This document shows positions 1 to 8,242 of a DNA stretch of 23,921 bases, piece after piece. The position numbers were made by a program, and so were the translations under genes. Where the stretch lies: NCBI GenBank assembly GCA_002372505.1, contig DFGY01000058.1:1-23921 (forward strand), given 5' to 3'. The notes beneath the pieces are model-generated. The model saw only the letters and a list, made by a program, of their open reading frames with translations, was not told the DNA's origin and ran no database searches. Each line of letters opens with the position of its first letter. The stretch's first letter is position 1. This DNA is from Firmicutes bacterium UBA3738 (GTDB lineage Bacteria > Bacillota > Clostridia > Peptostreptococcales > Anaerovoracaceae).

Positions 1-80
1 CCTAAAACTGTCAAAGATGGGAGTATACAAACATAAAAGCAAAAAGTCAAATAAACATAAATAAACATAAGGGAATACCC

Positions 81-109
81 TTGACAATTACTAATATTTA
101 TGGTTTATT
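81..109 (+). promoter_or_regulatory. Promoter of the dehydrogenase/TRAP cluster
   Basis: A consensus -35 TTGACA (81-86) is followed after 17 bases by TTTATT (104-109), with TG at 101-102 giving an extended -10. The predicted start near 116 leaves a leader of about 70 bases before the first gene. No other convincing promoter was found before panB, so this one may drive up to nine genes. Prediction from motif only. Confidence 0.65.
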
Positions 110-117
110 AATATTCA

Positions 118-132
118 AATGGTAATACCATT
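118..132. promoter_or_regulatory. FadR/GntR-like operator palindrome
   Basis: A perfect inverted repeat AATGGTA-A-TACCATT lies just downstream of the predicted transcription start. Its core TGGTAATACCA fits the TGGTnnnACCA pattern of FadR-subfamily GntR regulators. A related shorter palindrome, GGGAATACCC at 71-80, overlaps the upstream edge of the -35. The two share GGnAATACC and their centres are about 49.5 bases apart. The regulator itself is not in the window. The operator role is inferred. Confidence 0.55.
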
Positions 133-186
133 AGCCAATTAAGTCCGTTTTACCTTTTAAAAACACAAAGAAATAGGAGATTTGCA

Positions 187-942
187 ATGAATATTGAGAA
201 CCTGTCGTTTGAAAACAAAACCGGAATCATCACAGGAGCAGCAAGAGGCATTGGCAAAGCGATAGCAGCACAGTTCGTAAATATGGGCGGCCGTGCTGTT
301 ATTGTTGATGTTAACGAAGAACAGGCCAAAGAGACTGCACAGGAACTTGGAAACGCAGTTGCATACGCTGTAGACCTTGGTGACACAGATGCTGTTAAAA
401 CAGTATTTAATCAGATCATCGCTGACATGGGTAAGGTTGATGTACTCATCAACAACGCCGGCATCGTAAACACAACAGAATTCGGCGAACTTACATTGGA
501 AGAGTGGGACAAGGTACTGGCAGTAGACTTGACAGCGCCATTCCTCACATGCCAGATTCTCTTCAACCACATGAAGGACAATGGCGGCGGCAGAATCGTA
601 AACATCGCATCCGTTGCCGGTAAAGTCGGTGGTGGATTCCTTGGCACAGCAGCTTACGGCGCAGCAAAGGCCGGCCTCATCTCCCTCACAAAGAGCGTAG
701 CCAAAGCCGGATCAGCTTACAACGTATATTGCAACAGCCTTTGCCCGTCATACACAAAGACACCAATGGTAACAATCCTGCAGGGCGAAAGGGAAGCGAA
801 AGTTCTCGATCAGATAAATCTGCACCGTCCAGCCAGCCCGGACGAAATGGCCAACTCCATTCTCTTCCTGGCATCAGACGCAGCCAGCTTCGTACAGGGT
901 GAAAACCTTAACTGCGACGGCGGCCTGCTCATGAATGGCTGA
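187..942 (+). CDS. Short-chain dehydrogenase/reductase, acetoin or hydroxyacid dehydrogenase-like
   Basis: This is a 251-residue classical SDR, NAD(P)-dependent and probably cytoplasmic. Seen directly: the cofactor motif TGAARGIG (16-23), D41 at the end of beta-2 (suggesting NAD rather than NADP), NNAG (89-92), and the catalytic set S142, Y157, K161. The position usually held by the fourth catalytic residue, Asn, is Asp114 here. AGGAG at 175-179 sits 7 bases before the ATG, so the start is firm. It is the first gene of the cluster and its end overlaps the lipoate ligase gene by 8 bases. Context suggests it interconverts a hydroxy compound and the ketone or diketone used by the dehydrogenase complex, for example acetoin/butanediol or a hydroxyacid. 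The substrate cannot be read from sequence, and an annotation as 3-oxoacyl-ACP reductase would be the generic alternative. Confidence 0.85.
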   Translation: MNIENLSFENKTGIITGAARGIGKAIAAQFVNMGGRAVIVDVNEEQAKETAQELGNAVAYAVDLGDTDAVKTVFNQIIADMGKVDVLINNAGIVNTTEFGELTLEEWDKVLAVDLTAPFLTCQILFNHMKDNGGGRIVNIASVAGKVGGGFLGTAAYGAAKAGLISLTKSVAKAGSAYNVYCNSLCPSYTKTPMVTILQGEREAKVLDQINLHRPASPDEMANSILFLASDAASFVQGENLNCDGGLLMNG

Positions 943-1933
943 TATGGCTACAAAATATCTTGAGACCGGCTCGGTAAATCCGGCGTACAATCTGGCCTTC
1001 GAAGAATATGTACTACACAACAAAACAGAAGGCGACTACCTGCTCCTCTGGCAGAACGACAACTCAGTAATAATAGGAAGAAATCAAAACGCCGAGGAAG
1101 AGATAAACAAAAAGTATGTAGCGGATAACGACATAATAGTAATCAGGAGAAATACGGGCGGCGGAGCTGTCTACCACGATCTGGGGAATCTGAATTATTC
1201 ATTCATAACAGATGTGGATGATGTAAACCAGCTGAACATCACCAGATTCACAGACATAGTGGTTGCCAGTCTAAGAAGCCTGGGGCTAGACGCAAAGCCG
1301 TCCGGAAGAAATGACATATTAATAGAAGAAAGCAAGATTTCCGGAACCGCCCAGCATCTATACAAGAACCGGATACTCTACCATGGGACTCTGCTCTTCG
1401 ACTCAGACCCGGACAAAATTGCCGGAGCGCTGAACGTAGACGAAACCAAATTTCAATCCAAGAGCGCCAAGTCGGTAAAAAGCAGAGTAGGAAACATAAA
1501 GGACTTCCTGAAAGAAGAAATGCACCTCCATGACTTTTGGGAATACCTGAAGAAAAACATGGTGAGCAGCGGAATAGAGCAGGAAGAAATAACAGAAGCG
1601 GATCAGAAGGAAATCATAAAACTTAAAGAAGAAAAGTACGACACCTGGGAATGGAACTTCGGTAAAAACCCGGCCTACGAAATGGAAACGAAAAGACGCT
1701 GGCCGGGAGGAACCCTAAAAGTAGCCATGACCGTAGACAAAGGAATCGTAAAAGACATCGCCATATACGGCGACTTCCTGGCACTGGTGCCCATGGACGG
1801 ACTAACGGAAAGTCTCAGGGGCTGCAGGTTTACAAAGGAAGCCTTCCGGGAAGCCACCCGGGACATAAACTTCAGGGAAGTGCTGGGAACCATAACAAAA
1901 GATGAAATGCTCGAAACCATCTTTCGAGAATAA
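935..1933 (+). CDS. lplA: Lipoate-protein ligase A
   Basis: The 332-residue enzyme activates lipoate with ATP and attaches it to lysines of lipoyl domains. The N-terminal catalytic domain carries the lipoate-binding signature RRNTGGGAVYHD (71-82) and the SKISG lysine (K134). A C-terminal accessory domain of about 90 residues is present, as in full-length bacterial LplA. The ATG at 935 lies inside the last codons of the dehydrogenase gene, so translation is probably coupled; an ATG at 944 (residue 4) is an equally possible start, and neither has a strong ribosome binding site. It stands directly before the E1-E2-E3 genes, whose products carry two lipoyl domains. A dedicated lipoylation role for this complex is therefore likely, though it could serve other lipoyl proteins too. 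Confidence 0.93.
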   Translation: MADMATKYLETGSVNPAYNLAFEEYVLHNKTEGDYLLLWQNDNSVIIGRNQNAEEEINKKYVADNDIIVIRRNTGGGAVYHDLGNLNYSFITDVDDVNQLNITRFTDIVVASLRSLGLDAKPSGRNDILIEESKISGTAQHLYKNRILYHGTLLFDSDPDKIAGALNVDETKFQSKSAKSVKSRVGNIKDFLKEEMHLHDFWEYLKKNMVSSGIEQEEITEADQKEIIKLKEEKYDTWEWNFGKNPAYEMETKRRWPGGTLKVAMTVDKGIVKDIAIYGDFLALVPMDGLTESLRGCRFTKEAFREATRDINFREVLGTITKDEMLETIFRE

Positions 1934-1968
1934 ATAAGAAACAAGAAAAGGATAGGAGGAACAATTTA

Positions 1969-2949
1969 ATGGCAGCTAAATATACAAAGGAATTGGCACA
2001 GGAAATGTACAAAAAAATGTCGCTGATTCGTCACTTCGAAGAGTCTGTAAAAAGAGACTTCCTCGCCGGGGAAATCCCGGGATTCACACACGTTTACATC
2101 GGTGAAGAAGCAATCGCAACAGGCGTTTGCGCGGCTCTCAGAGACGACGACCTTATCGAATCAACACACAGAGGCCACGGCCACTGCGTAGCAAAGGGCG
2201 CTGATGTAAAACTCATGATGGCAGAGATATTTGGAAGAGAAACAGGACTCTGCAAAGGCCGCGGCGGCTCAATGCACATTGCTGACTTCAACGTTGGCAT
2301 GCTGGGCGCAAACGGTATCGTAGGCGGCGGCTTCAACCTGGCAACAGGTGCAGCACTTGCCAATAAAGAATACCTCAAGAACGATAGAGTATCAGTTGTA
2401 TTCTTCGGCGACGGAGCCAGCAACAGAGGGACATTCCACGAAGCAATCAATGCAGCTTCAGCCTGGAACCTGCCGGTAATATTCGTAAACGAAATGAACT
2501 GCTGGGCTTCAACAACACCGTACAGAACAACATGTAACACAGAAGATATATCAGACAGAGCTTACGGATATCACATCCCGGGCGTAGTAGTAGACGGACA
2601 GAACGTATTCGAAGTTTACGACGCAGCCGCAGAAGCAGTTGAAAGAGCAAGAAAAGGCGAAGGTCCCACATTCATCGAATGCAAGACCTACAGAATAGAA
2701 GGCCACTTCGTAGGCGACCCGCAGCTCTACAGAGACGCAAAAGAAACTCAGAAGATTTACGAAGAAACAGATCCACTGAAGATCTTCAGAGAAAAAGCAG
2801 CAGACGAAATGGGCATCATGACTCGCGAAGAGTGCGACGAACTTGACGAGTTCTGCGCAAAGGAACTGGAAGAGGCCAAGAAGTTCGCAATGGACAGCCC
2901 GTGGCCGGATGCTGAAGGCTACATGAAGTACGTTTATGCAGATGAGTAA
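1969..2949 (+). CDS. acoA: Acetoin/2-oxoacid dehydrogenase E1 component, alpha subunit
   Basis: The 326-residue thiamine-diphosphate-dependent E1alpha forms a heterotetramer with the next gene product. The TPP/Mg motif starts at GDGAS (147-151) and ends at the Asn of VNEMN (173-177). GRGGSMH (97-103) and GANGIVGGG (113-121) are typical of the E1alpha active-site channel of acetoin-cleaving enzymes (AcoA). Length matches AcoA (about 320-330) and is shorter than pyruvate dehydrogenase E1alpha. AGGAGGA at 1954-1960 places the start. In acetoin metabolism the complex splits acetoin to acetaldehyde and acetyl-CoA. Assignment to acetoin rather than another 2-oxo substrate rests on overall resemblance and gene order, not on a residue that decides it. 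Confidence 0.88.
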   Translation: MAAKYTKELAQEMYKKMSLIRHFEESVKRDFLAGEIPGFTHVYIGEEAIATGVCAALRDDDLIESTHRGHGHCVAKGADVKLMMAEIFGRETGLCKGRGGSMHIADFNVGMLGANGIVGGGFNLATGAALANKEYLKNDRVSVVFFGDGASNRGTFHEAINAASAWNLPVIFVNEMNCWASTTPYRTTCNTEDISDRAYGYHIPGVVVDGQNVFEVYDAAAEAVERARKGEGPTFIECKTYRIEGHFVGDPQLYRDAKETQKIYEETDPLKIFREKAADEMGIMTREECDELDEFCAKELEEAKKFAMDSPWPDAEGYMKYVYADE

Positions 2950-2971
2950 CTCAGTAGAGTAGGAGGATAAA

Positions 2972-3946
2972 ATGCGCGAAATTACTTTTTCTCAAGCAAC
3001 GCTTGAGGCTATGGAAGAAGAAATGTTGAAAGACGATACCATATTCGTAATGGGTGAAGACCTTGCCAGACAGGGCGGAATCTTCGGTCAGTTCAAAGGC
3101 CTTTCCGACAAATTCCCGGGCAGAATTCTCGACACACCTATTTCCGAAACATTCATCGTCGGCGGTGGCGTAGGTGCCGCACTTGCAGGAGCAAGACCTG
3201 TAGTAGATATGCACTTTGCAGACTTTATCGGTGTCTGCATGGACGAAATATACAACCAGATGGCTAAAGTACGTTACATGTTCGGCGGCCAGGCTAAAGT
3301 GCCCCTGGTACTCCGTGCTCCCGATGGCATGGTAGTAGGCGGAGCTGCACAGCACTCACAGTGTAACGAAGCTTGGTTCATGCACATTCCGGGAATCAAA
3401 GTCGTAGCTCCATCAGATGCTTACAAAGCAAAGATGGTACTCAAGGCAGCCATCGAGAGCGACGACCCGGTAATATTCTTTGAGCACAAAGTTCTTTATC
3501 CGGCAACATTCGAAGTACCGGAAAAAGAAGACGAAAAGCCCTATGTACTCGGTACAGCTGACATCGTAAAAGAAGGTACAGACGTAACGATCGTATCTTA
3601 CTCGGTAGGTCTTAAGACAGCAAGAGCAGCTGCAGACATGCTGGAAAAGGAAGGCATCTCAGCAGAGGTTATCGACCTGGTAACAATCAGCCCATGGGAC
3701 AAAGAGACAATACTCAACTCAGTTAAGAAGACGCACAGATTTGTTGTTTGCCACGAAGCTGTTAAGCAGGGTGGTGTAGGCGCTGAGATTGCAGCAACAG
3801 TTGCTGAAGAAGCAATCGACTATCTGGATGCACCGACACTCAGATTCGGAGCTCCGTTCTGTCCGATTCCCTTCTCATCAGCCTTCGACCAGATAGTTAG
3901 AGTTCAGCCGGACGACATGGTAGCTAAGATCAAGGAAATGTTTTAA
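2972..3946 (+). CDS. acoB: Acetoin/2-oxoacid dehydrogenase E1 component, beta subunit
   Basis: The 324-residue E1beta contributes the second half of the thiamine-diphosphate site. The conserved glutamate that activates the aminopyrimidine ring is E59 in PISET (56-60); GED (28-30) and the AAQHSQ histidine region are also as expected for this family. The C-terminal transketolase domain (from about residue 190) is complete. The gene starts 22 bases after the E1alpha stop, behind AGGAGGAT at 2961-2968. Codon choice here and in the neighbouring subunit genes is strongly biased, which suggests high expression. Confidence 0.9.
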   Translation: MREITFSQATLEAMEEEMLKDDTIFVMGEDLARQGGIFGQFKGLSDKFPGRILDTPISETFIVGGGVGAALAGARPVVDMHFADFIGVCMDEIYNQMAKVRYMFGGQAKVPLVLRAPDGMVVGGAAQHSQCNEAWFMHIPGIKVVAPSDAYKAKMVLKAAIESDDPVIFFEHKVLYPATFEVPEKEDEKPYVLGTADIVKEGTDVTIVSYSVGLKTARAAADMLEKEGISAEVIDLVTISPWDKETILNSVKKTHRFVVCHEAVKQGGVGAEIAATVAEEAIDYLDAPTLRFGAPFCPIPFSSAFDQIVRVQPDDMVAKIKEMF

Positions 3947-3971
3947 GGAAAGTCAGGAAAGGAGTTAACAA

Positions 3972-5270
3972 ATGGCAACAGCAGTATTAATGCCCAAACT
4001 CGGACTGACTATGACAGAAGGAACTCTGGAAGAGTGGAAAGTCAGTGAAGGCGACAAAGTAACAAAGGGACAAGTGATCTTTTCCGTTGCTACTGACAAG
4101 CTGACAAATGACATAGAAGCGGAAGTAGACGGAACAGTATTGAAAATTCTCCTGGAGCAGGGCGGAGTATCGGAGTGCAAATCCGTAATCGCCTGGATAG
4201 GAGATGAGGGTGAGGAAGTTCCTGACCAGGCTGAGGCTCCGGCTGAAGCACCGGCGCAGGAAGCTGCAGCACCTGCGGTAGAGAAAAGTGAAGAAAAGAA
4301 AGAAGCACCGAAGGCGGCCAGCGTAGAGCCGGGCGGCTTCGTGAAAGCCAGCCCCTATGCAAGAAAGCTTGCAAAGGAAAATGGCGTAGACCTGAGCCAG
4401 GTAGTTGGTACAGGTAAAGATGGACGTATCCTTGCAAAGGACGTCGAGGCAGCTAAGGGCAGAGTATTCGTCAGCCCGACAGCAGCTAAAATGGCAGCTG
4501 ATCTGGGAGTTGACCTGAGTACAATAGATGTGGGCGACCGCAGAATCATGGCAGCCGACGTACAGGCAGCAGTCGGCGGAGCACAGGGCGCGGTAGAAGC
4601 CGAAGGTAATGATTTACCTCCAGTCAAAGTCAGCCCACTCAGAAGAAGCATTGCAGAAAACATGAAAGCATCATGGGAGACATCGCCGAGGGTTACATAT
4701 ACGCGCCCTGTGGATATGACCCAGATCAAAGCTCTCAGAAAGCAGGTTGAAGGCGTATCCTACAATCACGTGCTCATGAAGGTTGCAGCTAAGGTACTCA
4801 TGGAAATGCCCGATGTAAACGGCAGCTATGCAGACGGAATGCTCACACATCATAAGCATGTGAACATGGGTCTGGCAGTTGAAAAAGATGGCGGCCTCAT
4901 AGTACCCAACGTAAAGAACTGCGACATGCTGTCACTGGCAGAAGTAGCAGCCGAGACAGAAAGACTTATTGAAGCCACAAGAAGCGGTCAGGTAGGAATG
5001 GAAGACATTACAGGCGGAACATTTACAATTTCCAGCCTTGGACCTTACGGAATCACTTCCTTCTCACCCATCATCAACCAGCCTGAACTGGCAATTCTGG
5101 GCGTGTGCGACATCGTAGACACTCCGGTAGTAGTAGACGGCGAAATCGTAATCAGACCGATGATGAACATGAGCCTGACAGCTGACCACAGAGTAGTGGA
5201 CGGCGTACAGGCAGCCAAATTCCTGAAGAGAATGGCTGAGATTCTGGAAAACCCGTTTCTGCTGATATAA
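3972..5270 (+). CDS. acoC: Dihydrolipoamide acyltransferase E2 with two tandem E3-binding domains
   Basis: The 432-residue E2 core transfers the acyl group from lipoamide to CoA. Domains in order: lipoyl domain (1-80) with lipoylated K43 in TDKLTND; an Ala/Pro/Glu-rich linker (85-120); a peripheral-subunit-binding domain (about 125-161); a second similar domain (about 166-200); then the acyltransferase domain from about 218 with the catalytic HRVVDG motif (H406, D410). Most bacterial E2 proteins have one subunit-binding domain, so the second copy is unusual. The lipoyl domain closely resembles that of the E3 encoded next, although their codons differ at many synonymous positions. The start follows AAAGGAG at 3958-3964. 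Confidence 0.9.
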   Translation: MATAVLMPKLGLTMTEGTLEEWKVSEGDKVTKGQVIFSVATDKLTNDIEAEVDGTVLKILLEQGGVSECKSVIAWIGDEGEEVPDQAEAPAEAPAQEAAAPAVEKSEEKKEAPKAASVEPGGFVKASPYARKLAKENGVDLSQVVGTGKDGRILAKDVEAAKGRVFVSPTAAKMAADLGVDLSTIDVGDRRIMAADVQAAVGGAQGAVEAEGNDLPPVKVSPLRRSIAENMKASWETSPRVTYTRPVDMTQIKALRKQVEGVSYNHVLMKVAAKVLMEMPDVNGSYADGMLTHHKHVNMGLAVEKDGGLIVPNVKNCDMLSLAEVAAETERLIEATRSGQVGMEDITGGTFTISSLGPYGITSFSPIINQPELAILGVCDIVDTPVVVDGEIVIRPMMNMSLTADHRVVDGVQAAKFLKRMAEILENPFLLI

Positions 5271-5292
5271 GAACCCTAACAGAGGAGAAATC

Positions 5293-7053
5293 ATGGCAAC
5301 AAAAGTAGTAATGCCGACCCTCGGACTGACGATGACAGAAGGAACCATCGAAGAGTGGAAGGCAAATGAAGGAGATAAAGTAAACAAAGGAGATGTGCTC
5401 TTCTCGGTATCCACGGACAAGCTGACCAACGATATCGAAGCAGAAGAATCAGGCACACTGCTGAAAGTAGTTCACCCCGCCGGCAGCGTAGTTGAATGTA
5501 AGAAGACTATCGCATGGATCGGCGAAGAGGGGGAGGCCATTCCTGAAGACGACGGTGACGAGGCTCCGGCAGAGGATGCAGCACCTGAGGCAGCCCCGGC
5601 AGCATCAGCTCCGGCAACGGCAAGCGAGCCGGCAGCGGATGGAAAGAAGAGCGTCGTAGTAATCGGCGCCGGCCCGGGCGGATACGTAGCAGCAATCAGA
5701 GCTGCACAGCTGGGCGCAGATGTAACCGTTGTCGAACAGGAATACCTTGGCGGAACATGCCTGAACGTAGGATGCATTCCCACAAAGAGCATTCTCCACA
5801 GTGCTGAGCTCTACGAGCAGGTAAAGAGCCAGGCAGCAAACATCGGCGTAGACGTTGAAGGCGTAAGCGTCAACTTCGGCCAGGTAATGAAGCACAAGAG
5901 CGAAGTATCGGCACAGCTGGTGGGCGGCATAGGCGGACTCTTCGCAGCAAACAAAATAACAAAGATCGACGGCAGCGCAGCCTTCACAGGCGAAAAGCAG
6001 CTGGAAGTAACAAAGGCTGACGGATCAAAGGAAACTCTGACTCCCGACGCAATAATCGTAGCATCAGGTTCAGTAAATGCCACACCGCCGATCCCCGGCG
6101 TAGGCAAGGATGAGAACCCTGCATGCATCGGATCCACAGAAGCTCTGGAGCTGGAAGAGATTCCAAAGAGCATGGTAGTAATCGGCGGCGGGGTAATAGG
6201 TCTGGAACTGGCCTGCGCATACGCAACCTTCGGCACAAAGGTAGAAGTAGTCGAAGCACTGGACAAGATGCTGCCAATACTGGATCAGGACATCGTAGCA
6301 GTAGGCGTATCGCATCTTGAGAACATGGGAGTTGGATTCCACCTTTCATGCACGGTACAGGAAGTGGAAAAGACAGCCGTAGGCGGCAAGGTTAAGTGCG
6401 TTGACAAAGACGGCAACAACCTGGAATTCGAGGCAGAAAAGGTACTCGTAGCCGTAGGCAGAAGATCCAACACCGAAGCTCTGAATCTTGACGCAGCAGG
6501 CATCAAGAACGACCGCGGCCGCATCCTGGTAAACGACAAGATGCAGACAAACGTACCCGGCGTATATGCCATAGGCGACTGCGTATTCGGAAAGGCTATG
6601 CTGGCCCACACTGCTTCCGCAATGGGCGAGGTTGCAGCAGAGAACATCATGGGAATAGCGGCTGAGTACGATCAGTCCACATGCCCGTCCTGCGTATACA
6701 TGGAGCCTGAAGCAGCCAGCGTAGGTATGACAGAAGACGAAGCCAAGGCCAAGGGTCTGGACTACAAGGTAGGTAAATTCCCGATGATGGCCAACGGCAA
6801 AGCAATTATAGCCAACGGAGGCGAAGGTCTTGTAAAGATCATAGCCGACAGCAAATATGGACAGGTGCTGGGCGTACACATTGCAGGCCCGAGAGCGACA
6901 GACCTGATCGCAGAAGGCGCACTGGCCATAAAGGTGGAAGCTACTCTGGACGAACTTATCGAAACCATACACTCTCACCCGACTATTTCGGAAACAATGA
7001 GAGAAGCGGCACTGGATGCCGAAGGCAGAGTAATACACATGCCACCTAGATAA
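5293..7053 (+). CDS. acoL: Dihydrolipoyl dehydrogenase E3 with N-terminal lipoyl domain
   Basis: The 586-residue flavoprotein reoxidises dihydrolipoamide using NAD+. Residues 1-80 form a lipoyl domain with K43 in TDKLTND, then an Ala/Pro/Glu-rich linker (85-117). The E3 core has the FAD motif GAGPGG (125-130), the redox disulfide C156/C161 in GGTCLNVGC, a second Rossmann motif GGGVIGLE, and the C-terminal HPTISE pair (H562, E567). It is about 110 residues longer than plain E3 because of the lipoyl domain. The same fusion is known in the Clostridium magnum acetoin system, which supports the aco assignment. It follows E2 by 22 bases and has AGAGGAGA before its ATG. Confidence 0.93.
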   Translation: MATKVVMPTLGLTMTEGTIEEWKANEGDKVNKGDVLFSVSTDKLTNDIEAEESGTLLKVVHPAGSVVECKKTIAWIGEEGEAIPEDDGDEAPAEDAAPEAAPAASAPATASEPAADGKKSVVVIGAGPGGYVAAIRAAQLGADVTVVEQEYLGGTCLNVGCIPTKSILHSAELYEQVKSQAANIGVDVEGVSVNFGQVMKHKSEVSAQLVGGIGGLFAANKITKIDGSAAFTGEKQLEVTKADGSKETLTPDAIIVASGSVNATPPIPGVGKDENPACIGSTEALELEEIPKSMVVIGGGVIGLELACAYATFGTKVEVVEALDKMLPILDQDIVAVGVSHLENMGVGFHLSCTVQEVEKTAVGGKVKCVDKDGNNLEFEAEKVLVAVGRRSNTEALNLDAAGIKNDRGRILVNDKMQTNVPGVYAIGDCVFGKAMLAHTASAMGEVAAENIMGIAAEYDQSTCPSCVYMEPEAASVGMTEDEAKAKGLDYKVGKFPMMANGKAIIANGGEGLVKIIADSKYGQVLGVHIAGPRATDLIAEGALAIKVEATLDELIETIHSHPTISETMREAALDAEGRVIHMPPR

Positions 7054-7119
7054 AAATGTTGAGAACAGCAATACGGCTGTTTAACGGAAGGTATTTTTCA
7101 TAAACTAATGGAGGTAAAC

Positions 7120-8142
7120 ATGAAAAAGAAAGTATTGGCATTGGCCCTTGCACTGAGCATGGTATTTGCATTCACTGCATGTGGCGGATCAAGCGACAGT
7201 GGTAGTGCCGGCGGTAGCGCAAGCGGAGACGCTGAGTACACTTGGAAACTTGCCCTGCTAGGTCAGGAAGGTGACAACGCTTACGACTATGGCGTAATCT
7301 TCAAGGACAAGATTGAAGAGCTTTCCGAAGGTAAAATCAAAGTTGACCTGTACGGCGGCGGACAGCTGGGTGCTACAACAGAAGTACTGGAAGGTATGAA
7401 GGACGGCGTTGCTGACCTCATGATCGAATCCATCGGTACACTGGCACCATTCTCAGATCTGGCCAACATCGAAGCTATGCCTTACATGATCAACAGCAAG
7501 GAGCACTTCGATGCAGTATGGAACGGCGATGTAGGTGCTGAGCTTAAGACAGCTATCGGCGACGACGCTGGCTTCAAACTCCTTGGCGCTTCCTATCGTG
7601 GACCGAGAATCGTAACTGCAACAAAAGAAATGAAGACAGTTGACGACTTCAAGGGCTTCAAACTGAGAACACCTGACCTCGACATGTACGTTAAGACATG
7701 GAAGTGGATGGGCGCAGCTCCCACACCTCTGGCTATGACAGAAACTTACACAGCTATTCAGCAGAAGACAGTTGAAGGACAGGAAAACCCGATCACATCT
7801 TCAAAGAGCTACTCCATGGACGAAGTCTGCGACTACTGGATCAAGACAAACCACGTATATGGATGTAACGTAGTAATCTTCGACAAGACTTTCTTCGAAG
7901 GTCTGCCGGAAGACATCCAGAAGGTAGTTGAGGATGCAGCTAACCAGGCTGGTGAAGAAGTAAGTAAGGATCAGGAAAAGATGGATGCTGACACAGAAAA
8001 AGAACTCAAAGATGCCGGCAAGACAATCGTAGAAGTTGACACAGATGCAATGGCTAAGCACTTCGAGAAGTTCGCAGAAGAAGAATATCCTGACTTTGCT
8101 GACTGGGTTAAGAAGATCAAGGACGCTGACCCTGCTAAATAA
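7120..8142 (+). CDS. dctP: TRAP transporter substrate-binding lipoprotein DctP
   Basis: The 340-residue extracytoplasmic binding protein of a TRAP transporter delivers its ligand to the DctQ/DctM membrane pair. A lipoprotein signal peptide ends in FTAC with C21 as the lipidated residue, followed by a Gly/Ser-rich tether. The KGFKLRTPD segment carries the arginine that in this family normally salt-bridges a carboxylate of the ligand, so an organic acid is the expected substrate. GGAGG at 7110-7114 fits the ATG at 7120; the in-frame ATG at 7108 lies upstream of this site and is unlikely to be used. It begins 66 bases after the E3 gene and is separated from dctQ by a hairpin, a common arrangement when the binding protein is made in excess. 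Confidence 0.93.
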   Translation: MKKKVLALALALSMVFAFTACGGSSDSGSAGGSASGDAEYTWKLALLGQEGDNAYDYGVIFKDKIEELSEGKIKVDLYGGGQLGATTEVLEGMKDGVADLMIESIGTLAPFSDLANIEAMPYMINSKEHFDAVWNGDVGAELKTAIGDDAGFKLLGASYRGPRIVTATKEMKTVDDFKGFKLRTPDLDMYVKTWKWMGAAPTPLAMTETYTAIQQKTVEGQENPITSSKSYSMDEVCDYWIKTNHVYGCNVVIFDKTFFEGLPEDIQKVVEDAANQAGEEVSKDQEKMDADTEKELKDAGKTIVEVDTDAMAKHFEKFAEEEYPDFADWVKKIKDADPAK

Positions 8143-8184
8143 TCAGTAGCAAAATGTATCAGAGAAAATAGCTAGCTATAGTAT

Positions 8185-8218
8185 GGAGGGTGCTCCTCGA
8201 TACGGGGAGCGCCCCTCC
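8185..8218 (+). promoter_or_regulatory. Intercistronic hairpin between dctP and dctQ
   Basis: A GC-rich stem of 12 base pairs with one bulged C pairs 8185-8196 with 8206-8218 around a 9-base loop. No T-run follows, so it is not a standard terminator. It probably shields the 3' end of dctP mRNA or acts as a partial processing or termination point that lowers expression of dctQM relative to dctP. The structure is seen; the role is inferred. Confidence 0.6.
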
Positions 8219-8242
8219 GAATAAAATGTAAGGGGTGAACGA

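Noticed and set aside
7064..7081. Terminator between the E3 gene and dctP
   Set aside because: AACAGC/GCTGTT is only a 6-pair AT-containing stem with no T-run, so read-through into dctP is expected.
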